DNA from: Actinomycetes bacterium
GTDB taxonomy: Bacteria > Actinomycetota > Actinomycetes > Actinomycetales > Micrococcaceae
Length of the DNA: 61,455 nucleotides
NCBI GenBank assembly: GCA_023426375.1
Contig: JAFAAV010000071.1
Span: 1-61,455, forward strand
Direction of reading: 5' to 3'
Under the pieces are notes generated by a model that was not told the origin of the DNA, ran no database searches, and was given only the letters and a program-made list of their open reading frames with translations. The translations under genes and the position numbers were made by a program. This document shows positions 1 through 8,721 of this stretch, piece by piece. Each line of letters opens with the position of its first letter. Positions within the stretch are counted from its first letter, which is position 1.

Positions 1-156
1 CTTGTCACCCAGTTCTGATTCCAGCTTCTGGCCGGCATCTTCGTTGATATCCACGGCGACGACGCTCGCACCTCTGCGCGCCAGCACCCGGCTCAACGCG
101 CCTCCAATACCGGAGGCTCCACCCGTCACAATGACCACTTTGTTCTCTAGTTGCAT
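1..156 (-). CDS. SDR family NAD(P)-dependent oxidoreductase, N-terminal part (runs off window)
   Basis: Only the first 52 codons are present; the gene continues to the left of the window. The start is ATG (CAT at 154-156). The product opens with a beta strand followed by TGGASGIGGA at residues 11-20, the glycine-rich TGxxxGxG dinucleotide-binding loop of short-chain dehydrogenases, and then AVDIN, the second strand whose Asp usually selects NAD over NADP. The substrate cannot be inferred because the catalytic YxxxK region is missing. It is divergent from the fructosamine-kinase-like gene, with about 58 bases between the starts. Confidence 0.85.
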   Translation of the reverse strand, partial: MQLENKVVIVTGGASGIGGALSRVLARRGASVVAVDINEDAGQKLESELGDK

Positions 157-214
157 GGTGCCAGCCTAGAAACGGACCCTGTGAGCACTCTCCAGGATGG
201 TGTAGAGAGGAAAC

Positions 215-1075
215 ATGGATCAGTTGCCCGAAGACCTCGTTGCCGACCTTGACGTCACCCGTGTTCAGTCGCTGAGCGGTGGTGACACCGCCGCGGCTTA
301 CCGACTGGAGACATCCGATGGGCCGTTGTTCGCCAAGACGATGCTCGACGCCCCCGCCGGTGTCTTGGAGCTGGAGGCCGCCGGACTCGAAGCGCTCCGT
401 TCGGCGGCACAGCCCGAGGTGTCGGTGCCGCGCGTTATCCGCGTGACGGAGCACGGGCTGGTACTGGAATGGATTGACGAATCCTACGGGGCGGGTAACG
501 CCTCGACCGAGGCCGAGTGCGGCAGGGGTCTCGCTCAGATTCACCGCGCCGAGGCGCCGCATTTCGGTGGGCTGGACCCTGAGCTGCCCCAGCGCGTCGG
601 CTCGTTTCCGGTGGATCTCTCACCGACCGATGACTGGGCTGATTTAATGCTGCACCGTCGGATCGAACCGTTGCTGCACACGGCCATCGACTCGGGCAAC
701 CTGGACCCGGGTGCGCAGGATCTCTTGGAAGAGCTAGCGCCGCGCGCGGCCGAACTTGCAGGTCCTGTCGAGCCACCCAGCCTGCTCCACGGGGACCTGT
801 GGGCGGGCAATCGCGTGATCGATTCCAACGGTCGGAACTGGCTGATCGACCCGTCCTCGTTCTACGGGCACCGCGAGTACGACCTGGCCATGATGCTGTT
901 GTTCGGCGGTTTCGGCGAGGCCTGCTTCAACGCCTACGACGACGTCTATCCTCTCACCGACGGCTGGCAGGAGCGCGTCCCGTGGTATCAGCTGCCGCCG
1001 CTGCTGGTGCACGCCATCCGTTTCGGTGGGGGTTACGGAAATTCAGTGATGCGCGCGCTCAAGCAGCTCCGCTGA
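215..1075 (+). CDS. fructosamine kinase family protein
   Basis: A 286-residue protein of the fructosamine/ketosamine-3-kinase family (aminoglycoside-phosphotransferase fold). In characterised members it phosphorylates ketoamines formed by sugar glycation of amines so that they decompose. The catalytic loop LLHGDLWAGN lies near residues 190-199, with the expected HGD Asp and downstream Asn, and the metal-binding IDPSSFYGHREYDL near 211-224. An ATP-binding Lys is expected in LFAKT near residue 41. Length is normal for bacterial members. The ATG start is preceded by AGAGGA. It stands alone between an SDR gene and the carotenoid operon; the physiological substrate is unknown. Confidence 0.85.
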   Translation: MDQLPEDLVADLDVTRVQSLSGGDTAAAYRLETSDGPLFAKTMLDAPAGVLELEAAGLEALRSAAQPEVSVPRVIRVTEHGLVLEWIDESYGAGNASTEAECGRGLAQIHRAEAPHFGGLDPELPQRVGSFPVDLSPTDDWADLMLHRRIEPLLHTAIDSGNLDPGAQDLLEELAPRAAELAGPVEPPSLLHGDLWAGNRVIDSNGRNWLIDPSSFYGHREYDLAMMLLFGGFGEACFNAYDDVYPLTDGWQERVPWYQLPPLLVHAIRFGGGYGNSVMRALKQLR

Positions 1076-1127
1076 AGGCGGCAGTTGGACAGTTCCCACC
1101 GTTTTCAAGCATGATGGTTATCAACTT

Positions 1128-1142
1128 TTCTAACTACTAGAA
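1128..1142. promoter_or_regulatory. candidate MarR operator upstream of the carotenoid operon
   Basis: TTCTA-ACTAC-TAGAA is a perfect inverted repeat with a 5-base spacer, lying 14 bases before the regulator start. AT-rich dyads of this size are typical MarR-family operators, so autoregulation plus control of crtE onward is a reasonable inference. Binding is not demonstrated. Confidence 0.4.
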
Positions 1143-1156
1143 TTTCGAGGTTGTTG

Positions 1157-1684
1157 ATGGCTGAGTCGCGGTTCAGGCCCGATTCTGTCAGCCCTCAAAG
1201 CCGACAATTGCGCCGCGTTGTCCAGCTCAACGAAGAAATCGGCTACCAGGTCCGCAGGATCATGGGTCTCAAGGAAACCGATTACGCTGCCATGGCGATC
1301 CTGATGCGCGAGCCCATGGGACCCACGGAGTTGGCCCGCACACTTCACATCACCAGTGCGGCAGCCACGGCTGTGGTGGACCGACTGGTTCGTGCGGGGC
1401 ACGCGGTCCGAGAGCCGCATCCGGACGATCGCCGGCGCATGATCATCAGGGCCGTTGATGCCTCCCGGGCCAAGACCATGGAGCACGTCTACCCCATGAT
1501 GAGCATGGTTGAGGACGAGTTGGAGAAACTCGATGCAGCGGGCCGCGAGGCGGTCTTGCAGTTTCTCATGGGCACTGCGTCCTCGCTCGAATCCTACCGA
1601 GATGAGCTGAAGGACCGCCCGGTGCAAGCACAGGACACCTTGGACCTTTGGACGTCCGAGCGAGTAACCGAGGAGCAGTCATGA
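1157..1684 (+). CDS. MarR family transcriptional regulator (CrtR-like) of carotenoid genes
   Basis: A 175-residue winged-helix MarR regulator. The DNA-recognition region is GPTELARTLHITSAAATAVVDRL, and the wing carries the typical DDRRRM. ATG 1157 is chosen because GAGG at 1147-1150 sits six bases before it; an in-frame TTG lies two codons upstream. Its stop overlaps the crtE start (ATGA), so it is translationally coupled to the carotenoid operon. In Corynebacterium glutamicum a MarR protein, CrtR, represses crt genes and responds to prenyl diphosphates. By analogy this protein probably does the same, although here it is co-directional with crtE rather than divergent. Ligand is inferred. Confidence 0.85.
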   Translation: MAESRFRPDSVSPQSRQLRRVVQLNEEIGYQVRRIMGLKETDYAAMAILMREPMGPTELARTLHITSAAATAVVDRLVRAGHAVREPHPDDRRRMIIRAVDASRAKTMEHVYPMMSMVEDELEKLDAAGREAVLQFLMGTASSLESYRDELKDRPVQAQDTLDLWTSERVTEEQS

Positions 1685-2841
1685 CTTCTTCGAGGCTCAC
1701 TCAGGTTCAGCACGTGGATACATCAGCTCTTCGGAGCGCGGGCGAAGTATCCGATGGTCTTACGTGGGGCGCATTCCGTGAAGCGGTCACCGAAGAACTG
1801 GACGCCTACTTCGACGGACTCAAAGACACGGTCACGCAGAGCCCCGGTTTTCCCTTGCTGCGCTCCCGCGTCCGCGAACAGGTCACGGGCGGCAAACTGC
1901 TGCGCCCGCGTCTGACCCACTTGGCCTGGCGTGCGTTCGCGGGTCACACCGAACCCATCATGCGGGGCGAAACCCGCAACGTACCGGATCCGGACTGCGT
2001 GCGTTTGGGTGCGTCGTTCGAGCTGCTGCACGCGGCACTTCTGGTCCACGACGACGTTGTGGACCGTGATCCCGTGCGTCGTGGGCGCCCCACGGTGGGG
2101 GAGCAGTACCGCAGGGACGCGCACGATGCGGGAGCGCCGTCGAACGAGGCGCAACATCTTGGTGAGGCCGCCGCGATCATTGGCGGAGACCTACTACTGG
2201 CGGGCGCTCTGCAGTTAGCCACCACGTGCACCGCGGATCCGGCACGCCTGCAGCCCGTGGCCGCCGTGGTGTTCGACGCCGTGACCGCGTCGGCAGCTGG
2301 TGAGCTGGACGATGTGCTGCTGTCGATGCACCGTTACGGCCGCGAACATCCCGCCGTGCAGGACATCCTCGACATGGAACGGCTCAAGACCGCGACCTAC
2401 TCGTTCGAAGCTCCGCTCAAGGCCGGTGCACTGTTGGCCGGCGCGAGCCCGGACGACGCCGCTCGGCTCGCCCAAGCGGGCTCGCGGATCGGAGTTGCCT
2501 ACCAGGTGGTTGACGACATTCTGGGGACGTTTGGTGATCCGCAGATCACGGGTAAATCCACCGAAGCGGACCTGCGCGAGGGCAAGGCCACTGTGCTCAC
2601 GGCCCACGGGATGAAGGACGCCCGCGCCCGTCAGGCGCTCACCGATTTCGCCGCAGGACGCGTCTCCGTGGGCCAGGTGAAAACGGCCCTCGCGGAAGCC
2701 GGCGCGGAGACCAGCGCCGTGGAACTCGCGACCGAACTTGTTGCGCAGGCTCAAGAGGCATTGGATCAGCTGCCCTTGCCTGATGAGGAACGAGCCGAAC
2801 TCGATGCCATTTGCCACTACGTGCTGCACCGGAGGAAATAA
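1681..2841 (+). CDS. crtE: geranylgeranyl diphosphate synthase (polyprenyl synthetase)
   Basis: A 386-residue trans-isoprenyl diphosphate synthase that supplies GGPP, the C20 precursor of carotenoids. The first aspartate-rich motif is in VHDDVVDRDPVRRG (residues about 122-135) and the second is VVDDILGTFGD (about 276-286); together they bind the diphosphate through magnesium. GGKLLRPRL near residue 70 is the conserved substrate-binding stretch. ATG 1681 is chosen because it overlaps the regulator stop codon as ATGA; a longer in-frame start at 1648 would run far into the regulator. It is the first enzyme of the crtE-B-I-Ye-Yf-Eb operon. Confidence 0.93.
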   Translation: MTSSRLTQVQHVDTSALRSAGEVSDGLTWGAFREAVTEELDAYFDGLKDTVTQSPGFPLLRSRVREQVTGGKLLRPRLTHLAWRAFAGHTEPIMRGETRNVPDPDCVRLGASFELLHAALLVHDDVVDRDPVRRGRPTVGEQYRRDAHDAGAPSNEAQHLGEAAAIIGGDLLLAGALQLATTCTADPARLQPVAAVVFDAVTASAAGELDDVLLSMHRYGREHPAVQDILDMERLKTATYSFEAPLKAGALLAGASPDDAARLAQAGSRIGVAYQVVDDILGTFGDPQITGKSTEADLREGKATVLTAHGMKDARARQALTDFAAGRVSVGQVKTALAEAGAETSAVELATELVAQAQEALDQLPLPDEERAELDAICHYVLHRRK

Positions 2842-3768
2842 ATGACTCGACTCGTGACACCTCCCAGCACCCCGCTCCCGCTGTACACCCGCACCGCTGC
2901 CGCGGCGGCGGGTCAGGTCATCGGGCGCTACTCCACGTCCTTCTCGTGGGCGTGCCGCACATTGCCCCGCGACTGCCGCAGGGACATCGCCAGCATTTAC
3001 GCGCTGGTGCGCGTGGCCGACGAAGTGGTGGACGGTACCGCATCCGCGGCGGGGCTCGCCAAGGGTTCCGTGCGCACCGCGCTGGACGATCTCGAAGCTG
3101 AGGCCGAGCAGGCATTGGCGAGCGGGTTCTCCACCAATCTGGTGGTGCACGCGTTCGCGGACGTTGCCCTCCGTCACGGGTTCGGTAGTGAATTGACCGC
3201 TCCGTTCTTCGCATCGATGCGAGCGGACCTGGATGTGGCCGAGCACGACCCGGACTCGCTGGAAACCTACATCTACGGTTCCGCAGAGGTCGTGGGTCTG
3301 ATGTGCCTGGAAGTGTTCATGGACCTTCCGGGAACGCAGGCGGAGACCGCCGAGCAACGCGAGATGCTACGGGCCACCGCACGCAGGTTGGGCGCAGCGT
3401 TCCAGAAGGTCAACTTTCTGCGCGATTTGGGCGCGGACCACGACCAGCTGGGCCGCACCTACTTCCCGGACACGGACCCCGCAGATTTCGGGGAGGCCGA
3501 GAAGAACGCTTTGCTCGCGGACCTTCACGCGGATCTCGACGCCGCCGTGCCCGGCATCCTCGCCCTTGACCGGCGCGCTGGCCGTGCGGTGCTACTAGCC
3601 CACGGCCTGTTCCACGAACTCGCCCGAAGGATCGCGGACGTGCCCGCAGCCCAACTGACGCAGCAGCGGATCAGTGTTCCCACCGCCGTCAAGGCGCGGA
3701 TCGCGACCAGTGTGCTCACCGGTTCGCGCGCTAGCGCTTTACACGCAGGATCGCGAGGTGCCTCATGA
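2842..3768 (+). CDS. crtB: phytoene synthase
   Basis: A 308-residue squalene/phytoene synthase that condenses two GGPP molecules to phytoene. The two Asp-rich magnesium-binding motifs are seen: ADEVVDG near residues 59-65 and RDLGADHDQLGRTYFP near 194-209. YSTSFSWACRTLP near residues 33-45 matches the conserved N-terminal region. The ATG follows the crtE stop directly, and GGAGGAAA at the end of crtE serves as its ribosome binding site. The stop overlaps crtI as ATGA, so translation is coupled. Confidence 0.95.
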   Translation: MTRLVTPPSTPLPLYTRTAAAAAGQVIGRYSTSFSWACRTLPRDCRRDIASIYALVRVADEVVDGTASAAGLAKGSVRTALDDLEAEAEQALASGFSTNLVVHAFADVALRHGFGSELTAPFFASMRADLDVAEHDPDSLETYIYGSAEVVGLMCLEVFMDLPGTQAETAEQREMLRATARRLGAAFQKVNFLRDLGADHDQLGRTYFPDTDPADFGEAEKNALLADLHADLDAAVPGILALDRRAGRAVLLAHGLFHELARRIADVPAAQLTQQRISVPTAVKARIATSVLTGSRASALHAGSRGAS

Positions 3769-5435
3769 GTCGCACGGTAGTGATCGGTGGCGGATTCGCG
3801 GGACTGGCCACGGCCGGTTTGTTGGCGCAGGACGGCCACCATGTGCTGCTGCTCGAGCAGCAGGAGACCCTGGGCGGTCGCTCCGGGCGCTGGTCCGCAC
3901 GGGGGTTCCGGTTCGACACCGGCCCCAGCTGGTACCTCATGCCCGAGGTGATCGATCGCTGGTTCCGTCTCATGGGCTCCAGCGCCGATGAAGAACTGGA
4001 CCTGCGTCAGCTCACGCCCGGCTACCGCACGTTCTTCGAACAGCACCTGGATTCCGAACCCGTGGACGTGGTGTCCGGGGAAGCAAGCGAGCTCTTCGAT
4101 CATCTGGACCCCGGGTCCGGCGCTGTGTTGACCCAGTACCTCGATTCCGGTGCTGAGGTCTACGAGCTGGCCAAGAAGTACTTCCTCTACACGAACTTCA
4201 CCAAGCCCCTCGAGTTCATGACCCCCGAGGTGCTCAAGAACTTGCCACGGCTCGGCGCGCTCCTGAGTGATTCCATGGAGGGGTACATCGCCAAGCGGTT
4301 CCCAGACCCGCGCGAACGCCAGATCCTGGGTTACCCGGCAGTGTTCCTGGGGGCCGCGCCGGATTCCGCCCCGGCCATGTACCACCTGATGAGCCACCTG
4401 GATCTCACGGACGGAGTGCAGTACCCGCAGGGTGGTTTCGCCGCGCTCGTGGACGCCATGGAGCGACTTGTACGCGAGGCCGGAGTGGAAATTGTCACCG
4501 GCGCCACGGTCACCGGTATCGACGTGAGCTCTTCCGTCTCACTCGTTCCCGGCCGACGTCGCGGCACGGTCACCGGCGTGCGGTACCGCCTCGAGGACGG
4601 GACGCAGCAGCGCGAGGCCGCGAGCGTCGTCGTCGGCGCAACCGACCTGCACCACCTACAAACTGAATTGCTCCCCCCGCCGTTCCGCGCGCCCGAATCG
4701 CGCTGGAAGCGCCGAGACCCGGGACCCTCCGGCGTGCTCGTGTGCTTGGGTGTGCGCGGAAAGCTACCCGAGCTGGTCCACCACAATCTGCTGTTCACGG
4801 CGGACTGGCCGGACAACTTCGCGCGCATCGCGGAGGGCAAAGAACTTGCGGACGAGACATCCATGTACGTGTGCATGACGTCCGCGACAGATCCGGGGTC
4901 CGCCCCGGATGGCGACGAGAACCTGTTCATCCTGGTTCCGTCACCCGCCGTGCCCGCATGGGGACGAGGAGGAATCCACACGGCTGAGGTGAACCAGCCC
5001 GGTTCACCTCAGGTCGAAAAGGTGGCCGACGCCGCCGTGGCCCAACTCGCCCAATGGGCAGGCATCGAAGACCTGGCAGAGCGGATCGAGGTACGCAGAA
5101 CCTACGGTCCCGCTGATTTCGTGTCCAACGTGAACGCGTGGCGCGGATCTCTGCTGGGCCCCGGGCATACGCTCACGCAATCGGCGCTTTTCCGGCCGGG
5201 CGTGGACGACAGGGGAATCAAGGGGCTGTACTACGCGGGTTCGTCCGTGCGGCCGGGAATCGGGGTACCCATGTGCCTCATCTCGTCCGAAGTAGTACGC
5301 GACGCAGTTCGGGGGACTGCGCCCGGGGAGAAATCTGCAGTGAACACTGCGGCCGGGTCTGATCCAGACCCGGCCGTGGGCTCACCATCCCGAACCGCCA
5401 CTCGTGCGGTCGATGCCGGGGAGGGTGCCGGCTGA
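3765..5435 (+). CDS. crtI: phytoene desaturase
   Basis: A 556-residue CrtI-type FAD-dependent desaturase that converts phytoene to lycopene. The N-terminal dinucleotide-binding motif is VVIGGGFAGLATA at residues 5-17, followed by GGRSGRW. The C-terminal bacterial desaturase signature GLYYAGSSVRPGIGVP is near residues 488-503. The last 40 or so residues are a hydrophilic, Pro/Asp-rich tail not needed for the fold, which makes the protein slightly longer than typical homologues. It overlaps crtB (ATGA) and crtYe (TGATG). Confidence 0.95.
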   Translation: MSRTVVIGGGFAGLATAGLLAQDGHHVLLLEQQETLGGRSGRWSARGFRFDTGPSWYLMPEVIDRWFRLMGSSADEELDLRQLTPGYRTFFEQHLDSEPVDVVSGEASELFDHLDPGSGAVLTQYLDSGAEVYELAKKYFLYTNFTKPLEFMTPEVLKNLPRLGALLSDSMEGYIAKRFPDPRERQILGYPAVFLGAAPDSAPAMYHLMSHLDLTDGVQYPQGGFAALVDAMERLVREAGVEIVTGATVTGIDVSSSVSLVPGRRRGTVTGVRYRLEDGTQQREAASVVVGATDLHHLQTELLPPPFRAPESRWKRRDPGPSGVLVCLGVRGKLPELVHHNLLFTADWPDNFARIAEGKELADETSMYVCMTSATDPGSAPDGDENLFILVPSPAVPAWGRGGIHTAEVNQPGSPQVEKVADAAVAQLAQWAGIEDLAERIEVRRTYGPADFVSNVNAWRGSLLGPGHTLTQSALFRPGVDDRGIKGLYYAGSSVRPGIGVPMCLISSEVVRDAVRGTAPGEKSAVNTAAGSDPDPAVGSPSRTATRAVDAGEGAG

Positions 5436-5878
5436 TGTACCTGTTGATGCTGCTCGTGTTCATCGGCTGTTACACCCTGATCGACCGCCGCTGGAATCTC
5501 TACTTCTGGTCCGGTGCCCCGCTGCGAGCGTGGATCGTACTGATCGTAGGAGTGCTGTTCTTCCTCGCGTGGGACGTGGTGGGCATCATCAACGGCCTGT
5601 TCTGGCACGGCGAGAATTCCCTCACGCTGGGCATCTTCGTGGCCCCGGAACTGCCTCTCGAAGAGGTATTCTTCCTGGCCTTCCTGTGCTACCAGACCAT
5701 GATCTACATCCTGGGCGCGCCCGTGCTCTGGCGCTGGTTGCGCTCGCGGTCGGGTGCATCGCGCGGTTCGTCGGTTGACCGCGATGCTTTGGGGCAACGA
5801 CGTCGTTCGCTGCCTTCCGACGCCGGCGGTACCTTTTCCGGCGAGGGACCGCGCGCACCCAAGGAGGACCGGCCGTGA
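5435..5878 (+). CDS. crtYe: lycopene cyclase domain protein, C50 carotenoid cyclase subunit
   Basis: A 147-residue membrane protein of the heterodimeric CrtYc/Yd and CrtYe/Yf family. It has three predicted membrane segments, and PELPLEEVFF near residues 71-80 carries the acidic PxE(E) motif of these cyclases. With CrtYf it should cyclise the elongated lycopene to a C50 product with epsilon (decaprenoxanthin) or gamma (sarcinaxanthin) ends; the sequence alone does not settle which. The hydrophilic C-terminal 40 residues are probably cytoplasmic. ATG overlaps the crtI stop by one base. Gene order matches Corynebacterium and Arthrobacter rather than Micrococcus luteus. Confidence 0.9.
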   Translation: MYLLMLLVFIGCYTLIDRRWNLYFWSGAPLRAWIVLIVGVLFFLAWDVVGIINGLFWHGENSLTLGIFVAPELPLEEVFFLAFLCYQTMIYILGAPVLWRWLRSRSGASRGSSVDRDALGQRRRSLPSDAGGTFSGEGPRAPKEDRP

Positions 5879-6288
5879 CGTACTGGGACGTGAACTTCAT
5901 TTTCTTGGGCCTGGCCGCCCTGGTGCTGCTGGTTGCCGTGGTGGTGCGCAAGCCCGGCCCGATCTTCTGGGGTGCATTGGGTGCCTCTACCGTGCTGCTG
6001 TTCGTGCTCACCGCGGTGTTCGACAACCTGATGATCGCCGCGGGAATCATGACCTACACGGACCAGAACATTTCAGGCGTCCAGGTGGGTCTGGCTCCGC
6101 TCGAGGACTTCGCCTACCCGCTGGCCGGGGTGCTCTTGTTGCCGGGCTTGTGGTTGCTGCTGGGTGGCCGGGTGGAATCTCGCAGGGCATCCGTGAGTGC
6201 TGCCGAAGGTGTTTCTCAAGAAGGCGAGCCGGGCGCTCACCCGGATGGCCGTTTTCACCATGACAACCCGCGGGAGACGCGTGATTAG
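5875..6288 (+). CDS. crtYf: lycopene cyclase domain protein, second subunit
   Basis: A 137-residue membrane protein and partner of CrtYe. It contains three hydrophobic segments, FDNLMIAAGIMTY, and APLEDFAYP near residues 73-81, the conserved acidic motif of the cyclase family. The start is GTG, overlapping the crtYe stop as GTGA, with AAGGAGG just upstream. The C-terminal 25 residues are charged and reach into the start region of crtEb. Confidence 0.9.
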   Translation: MTYWDVNFIFLGLAALVLLVAVVVRKPGPIFWGALGASTVLLFVLTAVFDNLMIAAGIMTYTDQNISGVQVGLAPLEDFAYPLAGVLLLPGLWLLLGGRVESRRASVSAAEGVSQEGEPGAHPDGRFHHDNPRETRD

Positions 6289-7150
6289 CAAACTGTTCTG
6301 GGCATCCCGGCCGCTGAGCTGGGTCAACACCGCCTATCCGTTCACCGCAGCGGTACTGCTGACCGGTGGACTCCCGTGGTGGCTCGTGGTGCTCGGAACC
6401 GTGTTCTTCCTGGTGCCCTACAACCTGGCGATGTACGGCATCAACGACGTGTTCGACTACGAATCCGATCTCCGCAACCCCCGCAAGGGCGGCGTAGAGG
6501 GTGCGGTCGTGGACAGGTCCGCGCGGCGCTCGGTGCTGTTGGCCTCGTGCCTGGTACCGGTTCCGTTCGTCCTGGTGCTGGTCGTTTGGGCCGTACTTAC
6601 CGGGAACCTGCTGTCGATCGCGGTGCTCGCGGTGTCCCTGTTCGCGGTGGTGGCCTACTCGTGGGCTGGGCTGCGGTTCAAGGAGAAGCCGTTCCTGGAT
6701 GCGGTGACCTCGTCCACGCACTTCGTCTCCCCGGCGGTGTACGGACTGGTGCTCGCGGGTGCGGATTTCACGCTGGGGCTATGGGCTGTGCTGGCCGGGT
6801 TCTTCCTGTGGGGCATGGCCTCGCAGATGTTCGGAGCCGTACAGGATGTGGTTCCCGACCGTGACGGCGGGCTGGCCTCGGTGGCCACGGTGCTCGGCGC
6901 CAGGCCCACGGTGTGGGTTTCCGCGGCACTGTATGCCGGTGCCGGACTACTGATGCTCCTGACCGACTGGCCCGGACAATTGGCTGCGCTGCTCGCGGTG
7001 CCGTATCTGGTGAACGTGCTCCGTTTCCGCACCGTGACCGACGCCGATTCCGGCCGTGCCAATGCCGGCTGGAAGACCTTCCTCTGGCTCAACTACCTCA
7101 CCGGTTTCTTCGTGACCATGCTGCTCATCTGGTGGGTCGCGGTCCGGTAA
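6281..7150 (+). CDS. crtEb: lycopene elongase, UbiA family prenyltransferase
   Basis: A membrane prenyltransferase of about 289 residues that adds two C5 units to lycopene to give a C50 skeleton such as flavuxanthin. The two Asp-rich motifs of UbiA enzymes are NDVFDYESD near residues 55-63 and DVVPDRDGG near 189-197, and there are about eight membrane segments. FWASRPLSWVNTAYPF close to the N-terminus is typical of CrtEb. GTG 6281 is preferred because GGGAG lies four bases upstream and it overlaps the crtYf stop by eight bases. In-frame ATGs at 6260 and 6245 are possible but lack a good ribosome binding site. Last gene of the operon. Confidence 0.88.
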   Translation: MISKLFWASRPLSWVNTAYPFTAAVLLTGGLPWWLVVLGTVFFLVPYNLAMYGINDVFDYESDLRNPRKGGVEGAVVDRSARRSVLLASCLVPVPFVLVLVVWAVLTGNLLSIAVLAVSLFAVVAYSWAGLRFKEKPFLDAVTSSTHFVSPAVYGLVLAGADFTLGLWAVLAGFFLWGMASQMFGAVQDVVPDRDGGLASVATVLGARPTVWVSAALYAGAGLLMLLTDWPGQLAALLAVPYLVNVLRFRTVTDADSGRANAGWKTFLWLNYLTGFFVTMLLIWWVAVR

Positions 7151-7228
7151 CTCTGGAGCCCCACCTCGGCCGGCGCTGAAGCTGCTGGCCATGGTTGTCC
7201 GCCCCGCAGGCCTGCGCGCCACGATTTC

Positions 7229-7278
7229 ATCCCGCCTTACTGCACAGTAGACCCGCTTACCGTGCAGTAAGGCGGGAT
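7229..7278. repeat. TTACTGCA palindromic repeat, copy A
   Basis: Perfect 17-base inverted arms ATCCCGCCTTACTGCAC (7229-7245) and its complement (7262-7278) around a 16-base centre. The same element, with compensating changes in both arms, recurs at 9545-9608 and 16204-16267. It lies between crtEb and the GntR operon. Nothing else was recognised between 7151 and 7340. Confidence 0.85.
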
Positions 7279-7349
7279 TATTTGGTTCTGCCTCGAGCCG
7301 TTCCCACGGGCTTTCTTCTCGCCCCCTCGAACCCGCCCAACCTCAGCTC

Positions 7350-7378
7350 TTGACGGCTCATCGGTTAAGTGGTTAATT
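7350..7378 (+). promoter_or_regulatory. candidate promoter and operator of the GntR-ABC operon
   Basis: TTGACG (7350-7355) and TTAATT (7373-7378) are 17 bases apart. GGTTAAGTGGTTAATTAG across the -10 contains two TTAA half-sites, a layout expected for an autoregulated YtrA-type GntR repressor. The promoter assignment is inference. Confidence 0.4.
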
Positions 7379-7414
7379 AGTGGAGTAAGGAACCAAAGAG
7401 CCAGAGGAGGTGTC

Positions 7415-7777
7415 ATGACACCGAGACAAGATGGTCGCCCGATCTTCATGGTCCTGGCTGACCAGATTGCGGACGACATCCTCCAGGGCAACTACCCGGT
7501 GGACTCGGCTGTGCCCTCCACCAACGAGCTAGCGGCGTTCTACCGCATCAACCCCGCAACGGCAGGAAAAGCGCTGGGTCGGTTGGTCGACCAGGGAGTC
7601 CTGGTGCGGCGTCGTGGAATAGGAACGTTCGTGGATGCCAAAGGTCCCGAGATTTTGCGAGAGCAACGCCGCAAGGCGTTCGACGAAGACTTCATTCGCC
7701 CGGCCGTGGCCGAGGCGCAGCGACTGGGTTTGTCCCTGGACGACATGGTTGCGCTCATCAGAAAGGACACGCCATGA
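7415..7777 (+). CDS. GntR family regulator, YtrA subfamily
   Basis: A 120-residue GntR regulator with an N-terminal winged helix and only a short C-terminal helical tail, as in the YtrA subfamily. IFMVLADQIADDILQG leads into STNELAAFYRINPATAGKAL (recognition helix, about residues 32-51) and the wing RRRGIGTFV. There is no effector domain. AGAGGAGG sits four bases before the ATG. The stop overlaps the ABC ATPase gene (ATGA). Members of this family normally repress the ABC transporter encoded next to them, often induced by cell-envelope antibiotics; the inducer here is unknown. Confidence 0.88.
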   Translation: MTPRQDGRPIFMVLADQIADDILQGNYPVDSAVPSTNELAAFYRINPATAGKALGRLVDQGVLVRRRGIGTFVDAKGPEILREQRRKAFDEDFIRPAVAEAQRLGLSLDDMVALIRKDTP

Positions 7778-8721
7778 GTTCCCAAGCTCAACAGGCAGAT
7801 CATCGAACGGGTGCTCCGTGGGACACGGGTCAGCAGGGCATCCAGATTCGAAACCTCAACAAGTCATTCGGCAAGAAGCACGTGCTGAAGGACATCACCG
7901 TGGATTTCGCACCCAATCGGGTACACGGGCTGCTCGGGGCGAACGGCGTGGGCAAAACCACGCTGATGTCGGTGATCCTGAATCACAAGTTCCGCAGCTC
8001 CGGTGAGATTCTCATCGACGGTGAGGACCCGAGGGAGAACGCCAAGGTCTTGGAACGCACGTGCTTCATCCACGAGGACCAGAAGTTCCACGACGACGAC
8101 ACCCCCGCGAGTCTGCTGCGCATCCTCCCCAAGTTCTATCCCAACTGGGATGGAGAGCTGGCCGAACGGTTGGCATCACGCTTCCATCTGCCTATGGGTA
8201 CGCGTGCAGTGAAGCTCTCACGTGGCCAGCGCAGTGCATTGGTCATCGTGATCGGGCTGGCGGCACGGGCGCCGTACACCTTCATGGATGAGCCGTACCT
8301 GGGTCTGGACCCGGGTCACCGCGCCCTGTTCTACGAGGAGTTCGCGCGGGCCATGGCCGAACACCCGCGCACGGTCATTCTCTCGACGCACCTGATCGAC
8401 GAGGTCTCCGACCTACTCGAAAACGTGGTGATGCTCGAGGGCGGGCGGGTCACCGTGGACGCAGACATCGACCAGGCCAGGGACAGTGCATTCGTCCTGC
8501 GAGGCCTTGAGTCCGTGGTTCGTGAACTGGCCGGTGATCGCCAAATTCTCCGCGAACACCGCCTGGGTAACATCCTCTCGATCACCGTGGACGGAACCGC
8601 CTCCGACAACGATTACCGCCGGGCCGACGAGGTCAACGTTTCGGTCGAACCCGTCACCTTGCAAGAACTCGTCGCTGCACGCGGTATGCGCGGCTCGGAC
8701 AACGAAGAAAGGAGCTTGTGA
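7774..8721 (+). CDS. ABC transporter ATP-binding protein (YtrB-like)
   Basis: A 315-residue ATPase subunit. Walker A is GANGVGKTT (residues 56-64), the signature is LSRGQ (148-152, a shortened LSGGQ variant), Walker B is TFMDEP (169-174), and the switch His is in STHLIDE (about 205-211). The C-terminal 80 residues after the ATPase core are typical of the BcrA/YtrB type. It is coupled to the GntR gene upstream and to the permease gene downstream. The likely role is export or sensing of an envelope-active compound, inferred from the operon type only. Confidence 0.9.
   Translation: MSSQAQQADHRTGAPWDTGQQGIQIRNLNKSFGKKHVLKDITVDFAPNRVHGLLGANGVGKTTLMSVILNHKFRSSGEILIDGEDPRENAKVLERTCFIHEDQKFHDDDTPASLLRILPKFYPNWDGELAERLASRFHLPMGTRAVKLSRGQRSALVIVIGLAARAPYTFMDEPYLGLDPGHRALFYEEFARAMAEHPRTVILSTHLIDEVSDLLENVVMLEGGRVTVDADIDQARDSAFVLRGLESVVRELAGDRQILREHRLGNILSITVDGTASDNDYRRADEVNVSVEPVTLQELVAARGMRGSDNEERSL

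Noticed and set aside
5..562. Long open frames antisense to the fructosamine-kinase gene and to most other genes
   Set aside because: They mirror the third-position GC bias of the real genes, have Arg/Pro/His-rich products, no ribosome binding sites and no recognisable domains.
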